A stretch of 5,003 nt of DNA from positions 1 to 5,003 of the forward strand of contig JASHSO010000576.1 of assembly GCA_030038715.1 (NCBI GenBank), given 5' to 3'. Origin of the DNA: Streptosporangiaceae bacterium (GTDB lineage Bacteria > Actinomycetota > Actinomycetes > Streptosporangiales > Streptosporangiaceae). Below the pieces are notes generated by a model. That model worked only from the letters and a program-made list of their open reading frames with translations. It was not told the origin of the DNA and made no database searches. This document shows positions 1 through 5,003 of this stretch, in pieces (within the stretch, counting starts at the first letter, position 1; each line of letters begins with the position of its first letter). The position numbers and the translations under genes are program-made.

Positions 1-380
1 ATCAGCAGCAGGTTGTCGGAGTTGGAGGTGTACGGCGAGTCGCCAGCTGCGACACCGAAGTCGCCCTTCTGCCCGGCGCGTTCCTGTGATCCCAGCACCA
101 GGATGTTCTGGGCGCCATAGATTGCTCGACCGCTCAGCCCGCCGACCCTGACGACCGTGATGTTGTGCTCCAGCCGCCAGTAAACGGCGAAGCCGCCGAC
201 CCCGACTACCACGGCGATGACCGCGACGAACGTGGCGAAGACGTAGCCGACCTTGGCGAGGGGCCGCAGCTGGCGCCATTGGCTCAGTGCCACGGCCCGC
301 CTGGTGTTCCTGACCCGGCGTCGGCCCGCTAGCGCGGAGTCAGATTCGCCGCCGAAGCGGCGGGCTGACCCGTTACGCAT
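1..380 (-). CDS. LCP (LytR-CpsA-Psr) family protein, N-terminal part, cut by the left window edge
   Basis: The reverse strand from ATG 380-378 stays open to position 1 (126 complete codons; the C-terminus lies outside the window). The protein has a basic cytoplasmic N-terminus (about residues 1-43, rich in Arg), one membrane segment (about 44-67, VGYVFATFVAVIAVVVGVGG), then the start of an extracellular domain. There 'NILVLGSQER' (92-101) and 'SNSDNLLL' (119-126) match the first conserved blocks of the LCP domain, usually written NILLLGsDsR and RSDtmmL. LCP enzymes transfer glycopolymers such as teichoic acids, arabinogalactan or capsule from lipid carriers to peptidoglycan on the outer face of the membrane. 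The single-anchor topology fits. GGAGA, four bases before the ATG, supports the start. The gene is divergent from hutI. The catalytic arginines further downstream cannot be checked here, and the exact polymer is unknown. Confidence 0.85.
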   Translation of the reverse strand, partial: MRNGSARRFGGESDSALAGRRRVRNTRRAVALSQWRQLRPLAKVGYVFATFVAVIAVVVGVGGFAVYWRLEHNITVVRVGGLSGRAIYGAQNILVLGSQERAGQKGDFGVAAGDSPYTSNSDNLLL

Positions 381-384
381 CTGG

Positions 385-389
385 TCTCC
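385..389 (-). promoter_or_regulatory. Ribosome binding site of the LCP gene
   Basis: On the minus strand GGAGA lies four bases before the ATG at 380-378. It selects this ATG as the start. No other in-frame start has comparable spacing. Confidence 0.6.
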
Positions 390-430
390 GTCCTGCCGAG
401 GATGTGGTCACCCGGGCTCGCGTCGTCGGA

Positions 431-455
431 GGCCAGCTAGAGCGGGAGGCTGGCC
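431..455. repeat. Inverted repeat with 7-bp arms in the divergent intergenic region
   Basis: GGCCAGC (431-437) and GCTGGCC (449-455) are exact reverse complements separated by 11 bases. The repeat lies between the divergent LCP and hutI genes, so it could be an operator or a hairpin in either 5' leader. There is no T-run after it on either strand, so it does not look like an intrinsic terminator. The region is GC-rich and a 7-bp match could arise by chance. Confidence 0.4.
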
Positions 456-459
456 GACG

Positions 460-474
460 TGGGGGGTCCACCCA
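460..474. repeat. Near-perfect 15-bp palindrome in the divergent intergenic region
   Basis: TGGGGGGTCCACCCA pairs with its own reverse complement at six of seven positions around a central T; the one mismatch is the fifth base from each end. It starts five bases after the inverted repeat at 431-455. Its position between two divergent genes fits an operator, but no regulator family is identifiable from it. I could not place confident -35/-10 boxes in 381-543 on either strand. Confidence 0.3.
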
Positions 475-532
475 GAAGGCTACCTAGCGGCCGCGGCGCT
501 TTGGTCCACTTTGCTGCAGCCATAGCAAGTTC

Positions 533-537
533 GAGGA
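533..537 (+). promoter_or_regulatory. Ribosome binding site that decides the hutI start
   Basis: GAGGA followed by six bases and then GTG at 544. The in-frame ATG at 565 and the GTGs at 574 and 580 lack a ribosome binding site this good, so the GTG at 544 is preferred. This puts seven extra residues (MTRRCDT) before the first internal Met. Confidence 0.6.
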
Positions 538-640
538 TCGGCTGTGACCAGGCGCTGTGACACCATGCGCAGGGTGAGCGTGCTGATTACCAACATTGGC
601 GAGATGGTCACCAACGCGCCGGGCGATGCGGCGGGTGCCG

Positions 641-760
641 CGGGTCCTGTGGCTGCCGCGGGCTCGGCTGCGGGTCTTGTGGCTGCCGCGGGCTCGGCTG
701 CGGGTCCTGTGGCTGCCGGGGGCTCGGCTGCGGGTCCTGTGGCTGCCGCGGGCTCGGCCG
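641..760 (+). repeat. Four 30-bp tandem repeats inside hutI
   Basis: Copies lie at 641-670, 671-700, 701-730 and 731-760. Copies 2, 3 and 4 each differ from copy 1 at a single base: C to T at 677 (Pro to Leu), C to G at 719 (Ala to Gly), and T to C at 759 (silent). Each codes for ten residues, [10 protein letters not shown]. Degenerate partial copies seem to flank the array (about 631-640 and 761-770). The length is a multiple of three, so changes in copy number keep the frame. The array lies between the N-terminal strand '[12 protein letters not shown]' and '[15 protein letters not shown]', a stretch that is only a short loop in ordinary HutI. It looks like slippage or recombination expansion in a tolerant loop. 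Confidence 0.95.
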
Positions 761-1548
761 CCGGACCCTTCGCTACGCTGAGCTCGGCCGCATTGGTGCT
801 GGATGGCGGGCTGGTGGCCTGGACCGGGCCAGCGTCTAAGGCCCCGGATGCCGACGAGGTCGTCGATGCCGCCGGACGGGCGGTTCTGCCTGGGTTCGTC
901 GACTCGCACGCGCACCTGGTCTTTGCCGGGGAGCGGGGTGCCGAGTTCGCGGCACGGATGGCCGGGCAGCCGTATCGGGCGGGGGGTATCGCTAGCACGG
1001 TCGTGGCGACCAGGGCCGCCAGCGACGAGGTCTTGCGGGCCAACCTGGCCAGGCTCGCCCGCGAGATGCTGGCGCAGGGGACCACCACGTTCGAGTGCAA
1101 GTCCGGCTACGGGCTCACGGTCGCCGACGAGGCTCGCAGCCTGGCCCTGGCCGCTGAGGTCACGCCAGAGGTGACCTACCTCGGCGCGCATGTGGTCCCG
1201 CCGGAGTTCGGCTCGGACGCGGCCGGCTACGTCGACCTGGTCTGCGGCGACATGCTTGCTGCGTGCGCGCCGCTGGCTCGCTGGGTGGACGTGTTCTGCG
1301 AGCGTGGCGCGTTCGGCGCCGACGAGGCACGGGCTGTGCTGGCTGCCGGGGAGTCGGCGGGGCTGTGCGCGCGGGTGCACGCGAACCAGCTTGGCCCAGG
1401 GCCTGGAGTCCAGGTAGCCGTCGCGGCCGGGGCGGCATCCGCCGACCATTGCACGTTCCTATCTGAGGCGGACGTAGACGCGCTCGCGTCATCGGGAGGG
1501 ACGGTCGCCACCCTGCTACCAGGGGTGGAGTTTTCCACCCGGCAGCCG

Positions 1549-1551
1549 TAA
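1549..1551 (+). other. Premature TAA stop in hutI
   Basis: The context reads Q-P-stop-P-D-A-R-R. In related HutI proteins this stretch is typically 'STRxPYPDAR', so the stop stands where tyrosine (TAC or TAT) is expected. A single base change at 1551 explains it. There is no frame change, and the downstream frame stays open for 320 bases. A TTG at 1567 and later codons could allow restart, but no good ribosome binding site is seen before them. Confidence 0.9.
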
Positions 1552-2011
1552 CCGGACGCGCGGCGGTTGCTCGCCGCGGGGGTCACGGTAGCGATCGCCA
1601 CGGACTGCAACCCCGGCTCGTGCTTCACCTCGAGCATGCCGCTATGCGTAGCTCTGGCGGTCCGGGAGATGCGGATGACGACGGCCGAGGCGGTGTGGGC
1701 CGCGACCGCCGGAGGTGCGCATGCGCTCCGTCGGCCCGACGTCGGCCACCTGGGCGTCGGAGCGCGGGCGGATTTGGTGATGCTGGACGCGCCGTCGCAC
1801 GCCTACCTGGCCTACCGCCCGGGAGTGCCGCTGATCGCTGGAGTCTGGCGCGCGGGTGAGCGGGTCGCGTAGGACTGCCCTACCACGATGTGGACGCAGG
1901 CCCATCGATAGCCGCGTGCGTTCGGGCCATGCTGGTGGGGCGGCAGTTGCCCGCCGCGGAAGCGAGGACTGGTCAGGGCCAAGGTGGTCTTTGTGCGGGC
2001 GGTCTCGTCGG

Positions 2012-2029
2012 GGTAGGCCTAGGCCTACC
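2012..2029. promoter_or_regulatory. Perfect 18-bp palindrome, candidate operator upstream of the kinase operon
   Basis: GGTAGGCCTAGGCCTACC equals its own reverse complement at all 18 positions, and contains TAGGCC twice in tandem. It sits 95 bases before the kinase start, in the 252-base gap after hutI, where an operator or activator site would be expected. A weak promoter-like pair, TTGTGC (1991-1996) and TAGGCC (2014-2019) 17 bases apart, would place the palindrome over the -10 region, but the match is poor. The rest of 1873-2124 shows no gene, no T-run terminator and no riboswitch that I recognise. Confidence 0.5.
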
Positions 2030-2112
2030 ATCGGTGGTGGAGGCTGGCCCATGGCGCGGTCCATGCCGGCAGGGGAATCCTAGGAACGAAATCGCCGGTA
2101 GACGCGGTCGCC

Positions 2113-2118
2113 GAGGAG
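2113..2118 (+). promoter_or_regulatory. Ribosome binding site of the histidine kinase
   Basis: GAGGAG lies six bases before ATG 2125, an ideal spacing. It fixes the kinase start; no competing in-frame start codon lies just upstream. Confidence 0.75.
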
Positions 2119-2124
2119 CCCGAC

Positions 2125-3909
2125 ATGACGAAGTGGCTGGTTTTCCTGCTAGCGGCTGGCCTGGCGGCAGGATGCCTGGCCTCAGCACGACTCGACGGCG
2201 GGGGGGACGAGCAGGCGAAGACCCGGCGGGGGCGCCTTCGCGCGCTCGGCCTGGGCGTGGCGTTGCTGGTCATCGCTGTATGCGTGATCCGGTTTCTCCG
2301 CGCGCAGAGCCGCCCTGTAGCGCACGCACGCGGCTCGTCCTTCGCACTGTCCGCGACTTCGAGTTCAAGTGCGACCTTGTGGCTCGTCCTGGCCATTCTG
2401 GCTGCGGGAGTACTGGTCGCGCTGCGGTGGCGACGGGCCCTGTGGATAGTGTCAGCAGCCCTCATGGCGGCGGCCGGCTACGGATTCGTCAGGGCGCGAG
2501 ACTACGGCAACGCAGCGCTGTACAACACCGTCTTTCACGCTGCGCAGCCGATGGCGGTTGCCATTCCCCGGATCGTGAATACAGCCGGTAGAGCACCCTC
2601 TCCCGCGCATCGACTGGCCCTGTCGGTAACTCTGAAACATGCAACCGTCGGCTTCTCGCTCCCTGTCTTGTCATCGGTCGTGCCGGCCAACAACGTGATG
2701 TCCTATCTGGTCTTGCCACTCACCTATGCAGCCCTGCTGCTCGGCGGCTGGCTGGCGTGGCGTGCGTTGGATGGCCGGTCGGCAGCCGTCCGGCTCGTCG
2801 TCGGGAAGATGGCCGAAGCCAAGAAGCAGGGCCGGCACTGGGGGATCCTGCTGCTGCCAGCTGCGATCGTGACTGCGGAGCTGCTCGCTCCCAACATCTG
2901 GTTCGGGCCCGGCGCGGCCAACATCGGCTGGACCGTCGCACTGGTCGGCGGCACGCTGCTGCTCATCAGGCGCTGGCCGGTGGTCGCGGCGTGGCTGGCT
3001 ACCGCGGGACTTGCGGCGCTGGGTCTGGCCGGCCTCTACCTTGCTGGAAGCTGGGACTCGGGTCGCTGGCCACTCCCGCTCACGCCCGACGGCTCGGTCT
3101 TCTACGGTGCCGTCGATGTCTCCAGCCACGCGATGATCTATCCCGCCACGGTGCAGGCAGTGGCTCTGATCGCCTTGGCCTGCTGGCTGGTACCGCGCAC
3201 TATGCCAGCGACGTTGCGCCTGCTCGGCACGGGGTCGCAGGCCGAGCTGGCAACCCGGGTACGACGGCTTGCCGAGAGCCGGGCGGCCGCGGCCGATACC
3301 GCAGCTGCCGACCTTAGGCGGCTGGAACGGGATCTGCACGACGGTGCGCAGGCGAGGCTGATCGCGCTCGGCATGAACCTGCGCGCAGTCGAGCGGCTCA
3401 TCCCGACCAAGCCGGAGGCCGCGCTCGCGCTGGTCGCCGAGGCACGGGAAACCTCGGCCAGGGCGCTCACCGAGCTGCGCGAGCTTGTCCGCGGAGTGCA
3501 TCCGCCTGTGCTGGCCGATCGTGGCTTGGCCGATGCGGTCCGCGCGCTCGCGCTCGACTGCCCGCTGCGGGTGGAGACCGACATCGACCTGCCCGGCAGG
3601 CCGCCTGCGCCGGTGGAGACCGCCTGCTACTTTGCTGTCGCCGAGATCCTGACCAACGCGGCCAAGCACTCCGGCGCGCGGGAGGCCAAGGTCGCGGTCT
3701 CGCACGCCGAGGGCATGTTGCGGATCGCGGTCACCGACTTCGGCGTCGGCGGTGCCGATCCTGCCAACGGCACTGGCCTCGCCGGCGTCGAGCGACGGCT
3801 GGCGACCTTCGATGGCATCCTGGCGGTCAGCAGCCCGGTTGGCGGGCCGAGCATCGTCGTGCTGGAGGTGCCGTGCGCGTTGTCGTCGCCGAAGATCTCT
3901 TCCTGCTGA
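2125..3909 (+). CDS. Polytopic membrane sensor histidine kinase, NarL family (HisKA_3 type)
   Basis: The 594-residue protein has a large membrane half and a cytoplasmic kinase half. By eye there are about nine hydrophobic segments (near 4-20, 38-57, 84-100, 105-121, 193-213, 239-255, 266-281, 286-307 and 338-356). Basic loops at 30-37, 101-104, 213-238 and 282-284 fit the positive-inside rule if the N-terminus is outside. That would leave a loop of about 70 residues (122-192) exposed outside as a possible sensing part. A helix follows (about 370-400), then the phosphoacceptor block 'LERDLHDGAQARLIALGMNL' (His405), the family segment 'LRELVRGVHPPVLADRGL' (451-468), and a HATPase domain with N-box 'EILTNAAKHSGA' (507-518), G1 'DFGVGG' (538-543) and G2 'NGTGLAG' (548-554). 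It should autophosphorylate His405 and pass the phosphate to the regulator encoded next. Its 3' end overlaps that gene by 37 bp. The family is certain, the signal unknown. Confidence 0.96.
   Translation: MTKWLVFLLAAGLAAGCLASARLDGGGDEQAKTRRGRLRALGLGVALLVIAVCVIRFLRAQSRPVAHARGSSFALSATSSSSATLWLVLAILAAGVLVALRWRRALWIVSAALMAAAGYGFVRARDYGNAALYNTVFHAAQPMAVAIPRIVNTAGRAPSPAHRLALSVTLKHATVGFSLPVLSSVVPANNVMSYLVLPLTYAALLLGGWLAWRALDGRSAAVRLVVGKMAEAKKQGRHWGILLLPAAIVTAELLAPNIWFGPGAANIGWTVALVGGTLLLIRRWPVVAAWLATAGLAALGLAGLYLAGSWDSGRWPLPLTPDGSVFYGAVDVSSHAMIYPATVQAVALIALACWLVPRTMPATLRLLGTGSQAELATRVRRLAESRAAAADTAAADLRRLERDLHDGAQARLIALGMNLRAVERLIPTKPEAALALVAEARETSARALTELRELVRGVHPPVLADRGLADAVRALALDCPLRVETDIDLPGRPPAPVETACYFAVAEILTNAAKHSGAREAKVAVSHAEGMLRIAVTDFGVGGADPANGTGLAGVERRLATFDGILAVSSPVGGPSIVVLEVPCALSSPKISSC
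3864..3868 (+). promoter_or_regulatory. Ribosome binding site of the response regulator, inside the kinase gene
   Basis: GGAGG lies four bases before GTG 3873, within the kinase coding sequence. It supports the GTG start and, with the overlapping ends, suggests translational coupling. Confidence 0.7.
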
Positions 3910-4517
3910 GGAACGGGCTGGTCCGGCTGCTCGAGGCGCACGGGTTCGAAATCGCGGCGGCGGTCGACAGTGCGCCGGACCTGCTGCAGGCGCTACTGCA
4001 GGACGAGCCGGACGTGGCGATCATCGATGTCAGGCTGCCCCCGACATTCACCGACGACGGGCTGCGCGCAGCCCTGGAGGCCAGGCGCGCGGTTCCTGGC
4101 CTGCCGGTGCTCGTGCTGTCGCAGTACGTGGAACAGCTCTACGCGCGCGAGCTGCTGGCAGGCGACGCGGGCGCTGTCGGCTACCTGCTGAAGGACCGGG
4201 TGTTCAACGACGATCAGTTCGTCGATGCGGTGCGCTCGGTCGCCTCCGGCGGCACGGTCATGGACTCGGAGGTGGTAGCTAAGCTGCTCGGTCGGCGGTC
4301 GCGCGAAGAGACGCTTGCCAGGTTGTCGGCAAGGGAACGCGAGGTGCTGGAGCTGATGGCGGAGGGCCGCTCGAACAGCGCGATTGCCCAGCGGCTGTTC
4401 ATCACCGAGAAGGCAGTGAGCAAGCACAGCACGAGCATCTTTGCCAAGCTCGACCTGGTTCCGTCCGACGACGACAACCGGCGCGTACTCGCGGTGCTGG
4501 CCTACCTCAACGGCTGA
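3873..4517 (+). CDS. NarL/LuxR-family response regulator
   Basis: The 214-residue protein has a receiver domain followed by a LuxR-type helix-turn-helix. Receiver landmarks are the acidic pair Glu7-Asp8 ('VVVAED'), phosphoacceptor Asp52 ('AIIDVRLPP'), Ser83 ('VLVLSQYVE') and Lys107 ('GYLLKDRV'). The DNA-binding part covers about 146-210: 'LSAREREVLELMAEGRSNSA' (151-170), then 'IAQRLFITEKAVSKHSTSIF' (171-190) and 'AKLDLVPSDDDNRRVLAVLA' (191-210). All key residues are present, so it should be active. It starts at GTG 3873, 37 bp before the kinase ends, and has a good ribosome binding site, so the two are cognate partners in one operon. A GTG start gives 'MRVVVAED', the expected receiver N-terminus. 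The target genes are unknown; autoregulation through the 2012-2029 palindrome is possible but untested. It ends six bases from the convergent gene. Confidence 0.97.
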   Translation: MRVVVAEDLFLLRNGLVRLLEAHGFEIAAAVDSAPDLLQALLQDEPDVAIIDVRLPPTFTDDGLRAALEARRAVPGLPVLVLSQYVEQLYARELLAGDAGAVGYLLKDRVFNDDQFVDAVRSVASGGTVMDSEVVAKLLGRRSREETLARLSAREREVLELMAEGRSNSAIAQRLFITEKAVSKHSTSIFAKLDLVPSDDDNRRVLAVLAYLNG

Positions 4518-4523
4518 CGTGCC

Positions 4524-5003
4524 CTAGCGCTGATACCCGCCACGGAACCTGATGAGCGGGTCGCCTTGCTCGGCCACGTACGGCACGGTCGTGACGCCGG
4601 CGACTACGAGCAGGTGATCCCCGGCCGGGATTCTGGAGGTCACCGCGCATTCGAACGCCGCCAGGCCGTCGTCGGGAATCAGCGCGCCGGACGCGCCGCC
4701 GCGGCGGTGCGGCACGTTCTCCAGAAGCAGCCGCGCGCTGGGACGCCCGGCCGCGGCGAAGCGGCCGGCCAGCGCGCGCTGCCCGGACGCGAGCAAGGTC
4801 ACCGCGAAAGTGTCCAGCCTGCCGAGCACTTCGGCTGGGTAGGACGCCGCGATCAGTGAAACGAGCACCAGTGCGGGTTCTTCCGACACGGGGCAAAACG
4901 CGCTGACGGTCGTGCCGATGTCATCCCGGCCGTCCGCGACGGTCACCAGCGTCACGGCTGCCGGCCACTGCTGAAGCGCCGCGGCGAATCCGGGAGTTTG
5001 GCG
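4524..5003 (-). CDS. Flavin reductase-like FMN-binding domain protein, 5' end cut by the right window edge
   Basis: The frame is open from position 5003 to TAG at 4526-4524, giving 159 visible residues. The GTG at 4955 could be taken as a start, but the 16 codons before it (RQTPGFAAALQQWPAA) continue the family N-terminus 'F..AL...P..VTLVT', so that Val is internal and the true start lies outside the window. Family features are 'VTLVTVADG' (17-25), 'GTTVSAFCPVSEEPALVLVS' (30-49, the FMN-contacting block), 'FAVTLLASGQRALAGRFA' (66-83), 'FECAV' (117-121), 'GDHLLVVAGV' (128-137, the GDH motif) and 'GDPLIRFRGGYQR' (147-159). Proteins of this kind bind FMN or FAD and use NAD(P)H to supply reduced flavin to a partner monooxygenase. 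The partner is not in view, so the substrate pathway cannot be told. It is convergent with the response regulator and unrelated to it in function as far as can be seen. Confidence 0.88.
   Translation of the reverse strand, partial: RQTPGFAAALQQWPAAVTLVTVADGRDDIGTTVSAFCPVSEEPALVLVSLIAASYPAEVLGRLDTFAVTLLASGQRALAGRFAAAGRPSARLLLENVPHRRGGASGALIPDDGLAAFECAVTSRIPAGDHLLVVAGVTTVPYVAEQGDPLIRFRGGYQR

Larger units (their letters stand above)
544..1872 (+). pseudogene. hutI: Imidazolonepropionase (hutI), interrupted by an in-frame TAA
   Basis: HutI is a metal-dependent amidohydrolase that opens imidazolone-5-propanoate to N-formimidoyl-L-glutamate, step three of histidine degradation, in the cytoplasm. 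Both halves are clearly HutI. The first half shows '[16 protein letters not shown]' (114-129, HxH metal ligands His122 and His124), '[18 protein letters not shown]' (183-200), '[13 protein letters not shown]' (278-290, His279) and 'DHCTFL' (His302). Codon 336 is TAA (1549-1551). The same frame then resumes with '[29 protein letters not shown]', including the metal ligand Asp354, and runs to TAG at 1870-1872. Readthrough would give about 442 residues against roughly 400 for the family; the excess is mostly an Ala/Gly-rich repeat insert at about residues 27-76. Termination at 336 would lose Asp354 and the end of the barrel, so the product should be inactive. The alternatives are a sequencing error or a very recent mutation, because the rest of the frame is undamaged. 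The family is certain; whether the gene works is not. No other hut gene is visible. Confidence 0.93.

Noticed and set aside
484..1449. Long minus-strand open frame of 321 codons opposite hutI
   Set aside because: It is a shadow of the GC-rich hutI frame. Its product is Arg/Gly/His-rich with no recognisable motif, and it includes antisense translation of the tandem repeats.
1549..1551. Recoding of the hutI stop (selenocysteine or pyrrolysine)
   Set aside because: The codon is TAA, whereas these use TGA and TAG. The expected residue is tyrosine, and no special downstream structure was seen.
1897..1970. Possible terminator hairpins after hutI (for example GCGGC...GCCGC)
   Set aside because: The stems are only four to five pairs, with no following T-run, which is expected by chance at this GC content.
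2083..2109. ECF-sigma-like promoter GGAAC, 17 bases, CGGTC before the kinase
   Set aside because: The -10 element is a poor match, and the transcription start would fall on or next to the ribosome binding site at 2113-2118. It could be real but is not supported.
2125..2187. Lipoprotein signal (LAAGC, Cys17) at the kinase N-terminus
   Set aside because: The -3 position is Ala rather than the usual Leu/Val/Ile, the n-region has only one Lys, and the protein is a polytopic membrane kinase. The segment reads better as the first membrane helix.
1890..2591. Plus-strand open frame of 233 codons spanning the hutI-kinase gap
   Set aside because: It overlaps the kinase start for over 450 bases in another frame, has Arg/Gly-rich low-complexity composition, and competes with a kinase start that has an ideal ribosome binding site.
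2671..3705. Minus-strand open frame of 344 codons opposite the kinase
   Set aside because: The plus strand holds a full histidine kinase with all motifs. The antisense product is rich in Arg, Gln and Pro and resembles nothing known to me.
4524..4955. Flavin reductase start at GTG 4955
   Set aside because: Codons upstream of it continue the conserved N-terminus of the family to the window edge, so this Val is internal.

Overview
The window is GC-rich DNA from an actinobacterium. The evidence is strong G/C preference at third codon positions, GTG starts with GA-rich ribosome binding sites, and actinobacterial-type protein families: an LCP cell-wall ligase, a HutI carrying the '[12 protein letters not shown]' motif, and a NarL-type kinase/regulator pair ending '...DDDNRRVLAVLAYL'. 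I cannot name the genus from sequence alone.

Layout, left to right. (1) Positions 1-380, minus strand: the N-terminal third of an LCP (LytR-CpsA-Psr) protein that runs off the left edge. (2) 381-543: a divergent intergenic region with two inverted repeats and the hutI ribosome binding site. (3) 544-1872, plus strand: imidazolonepropionase (hutI), recognisable over its full length but broken by one in-frame TAA at 1549-1551. Near its N-terminus lie four 30-bp tandem repeats coding for Ala/Gly-rich sequence. (4) 1873-2124: a non-coding gap whose main landmark is a perfect 18-bp palindrome at 2012-2029. (5) 2125-3909 and 3873-4517, plus strand: a polytopic NarL-family histidine kinase and its LuxR-type response regulator, overlapping by 37 bp and clearly one operon. 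(6) 4524-5003, minus strand: the C-terminal part of a flavin-reductase-like FMN-binding protein that runs off the right edge, tail to tail with the regulator.

The kinase and regulator form a complete signalling unit: membrane sensing, phosphotransfer from His405 to Asp52, then DNA binding. The palindrome upstream is a candidate site of control. hutI would be step three of histidine degradation, but no other hut gene is in view and the reading frame is interrupted. The LCP protein (cell-wall glycopolymer attachment) and the flavin reductase look unrelated to the rest.

I saw no RNA genes, insertion sequences, CRISPR arrays or convincing intrinsic terminators. The window does not look like a novel defence or mobile system. 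The points most worth a second look are the broken hutI with its internal minisatellite, the perfect palindrome, and the large membrane sensor of the kinase.
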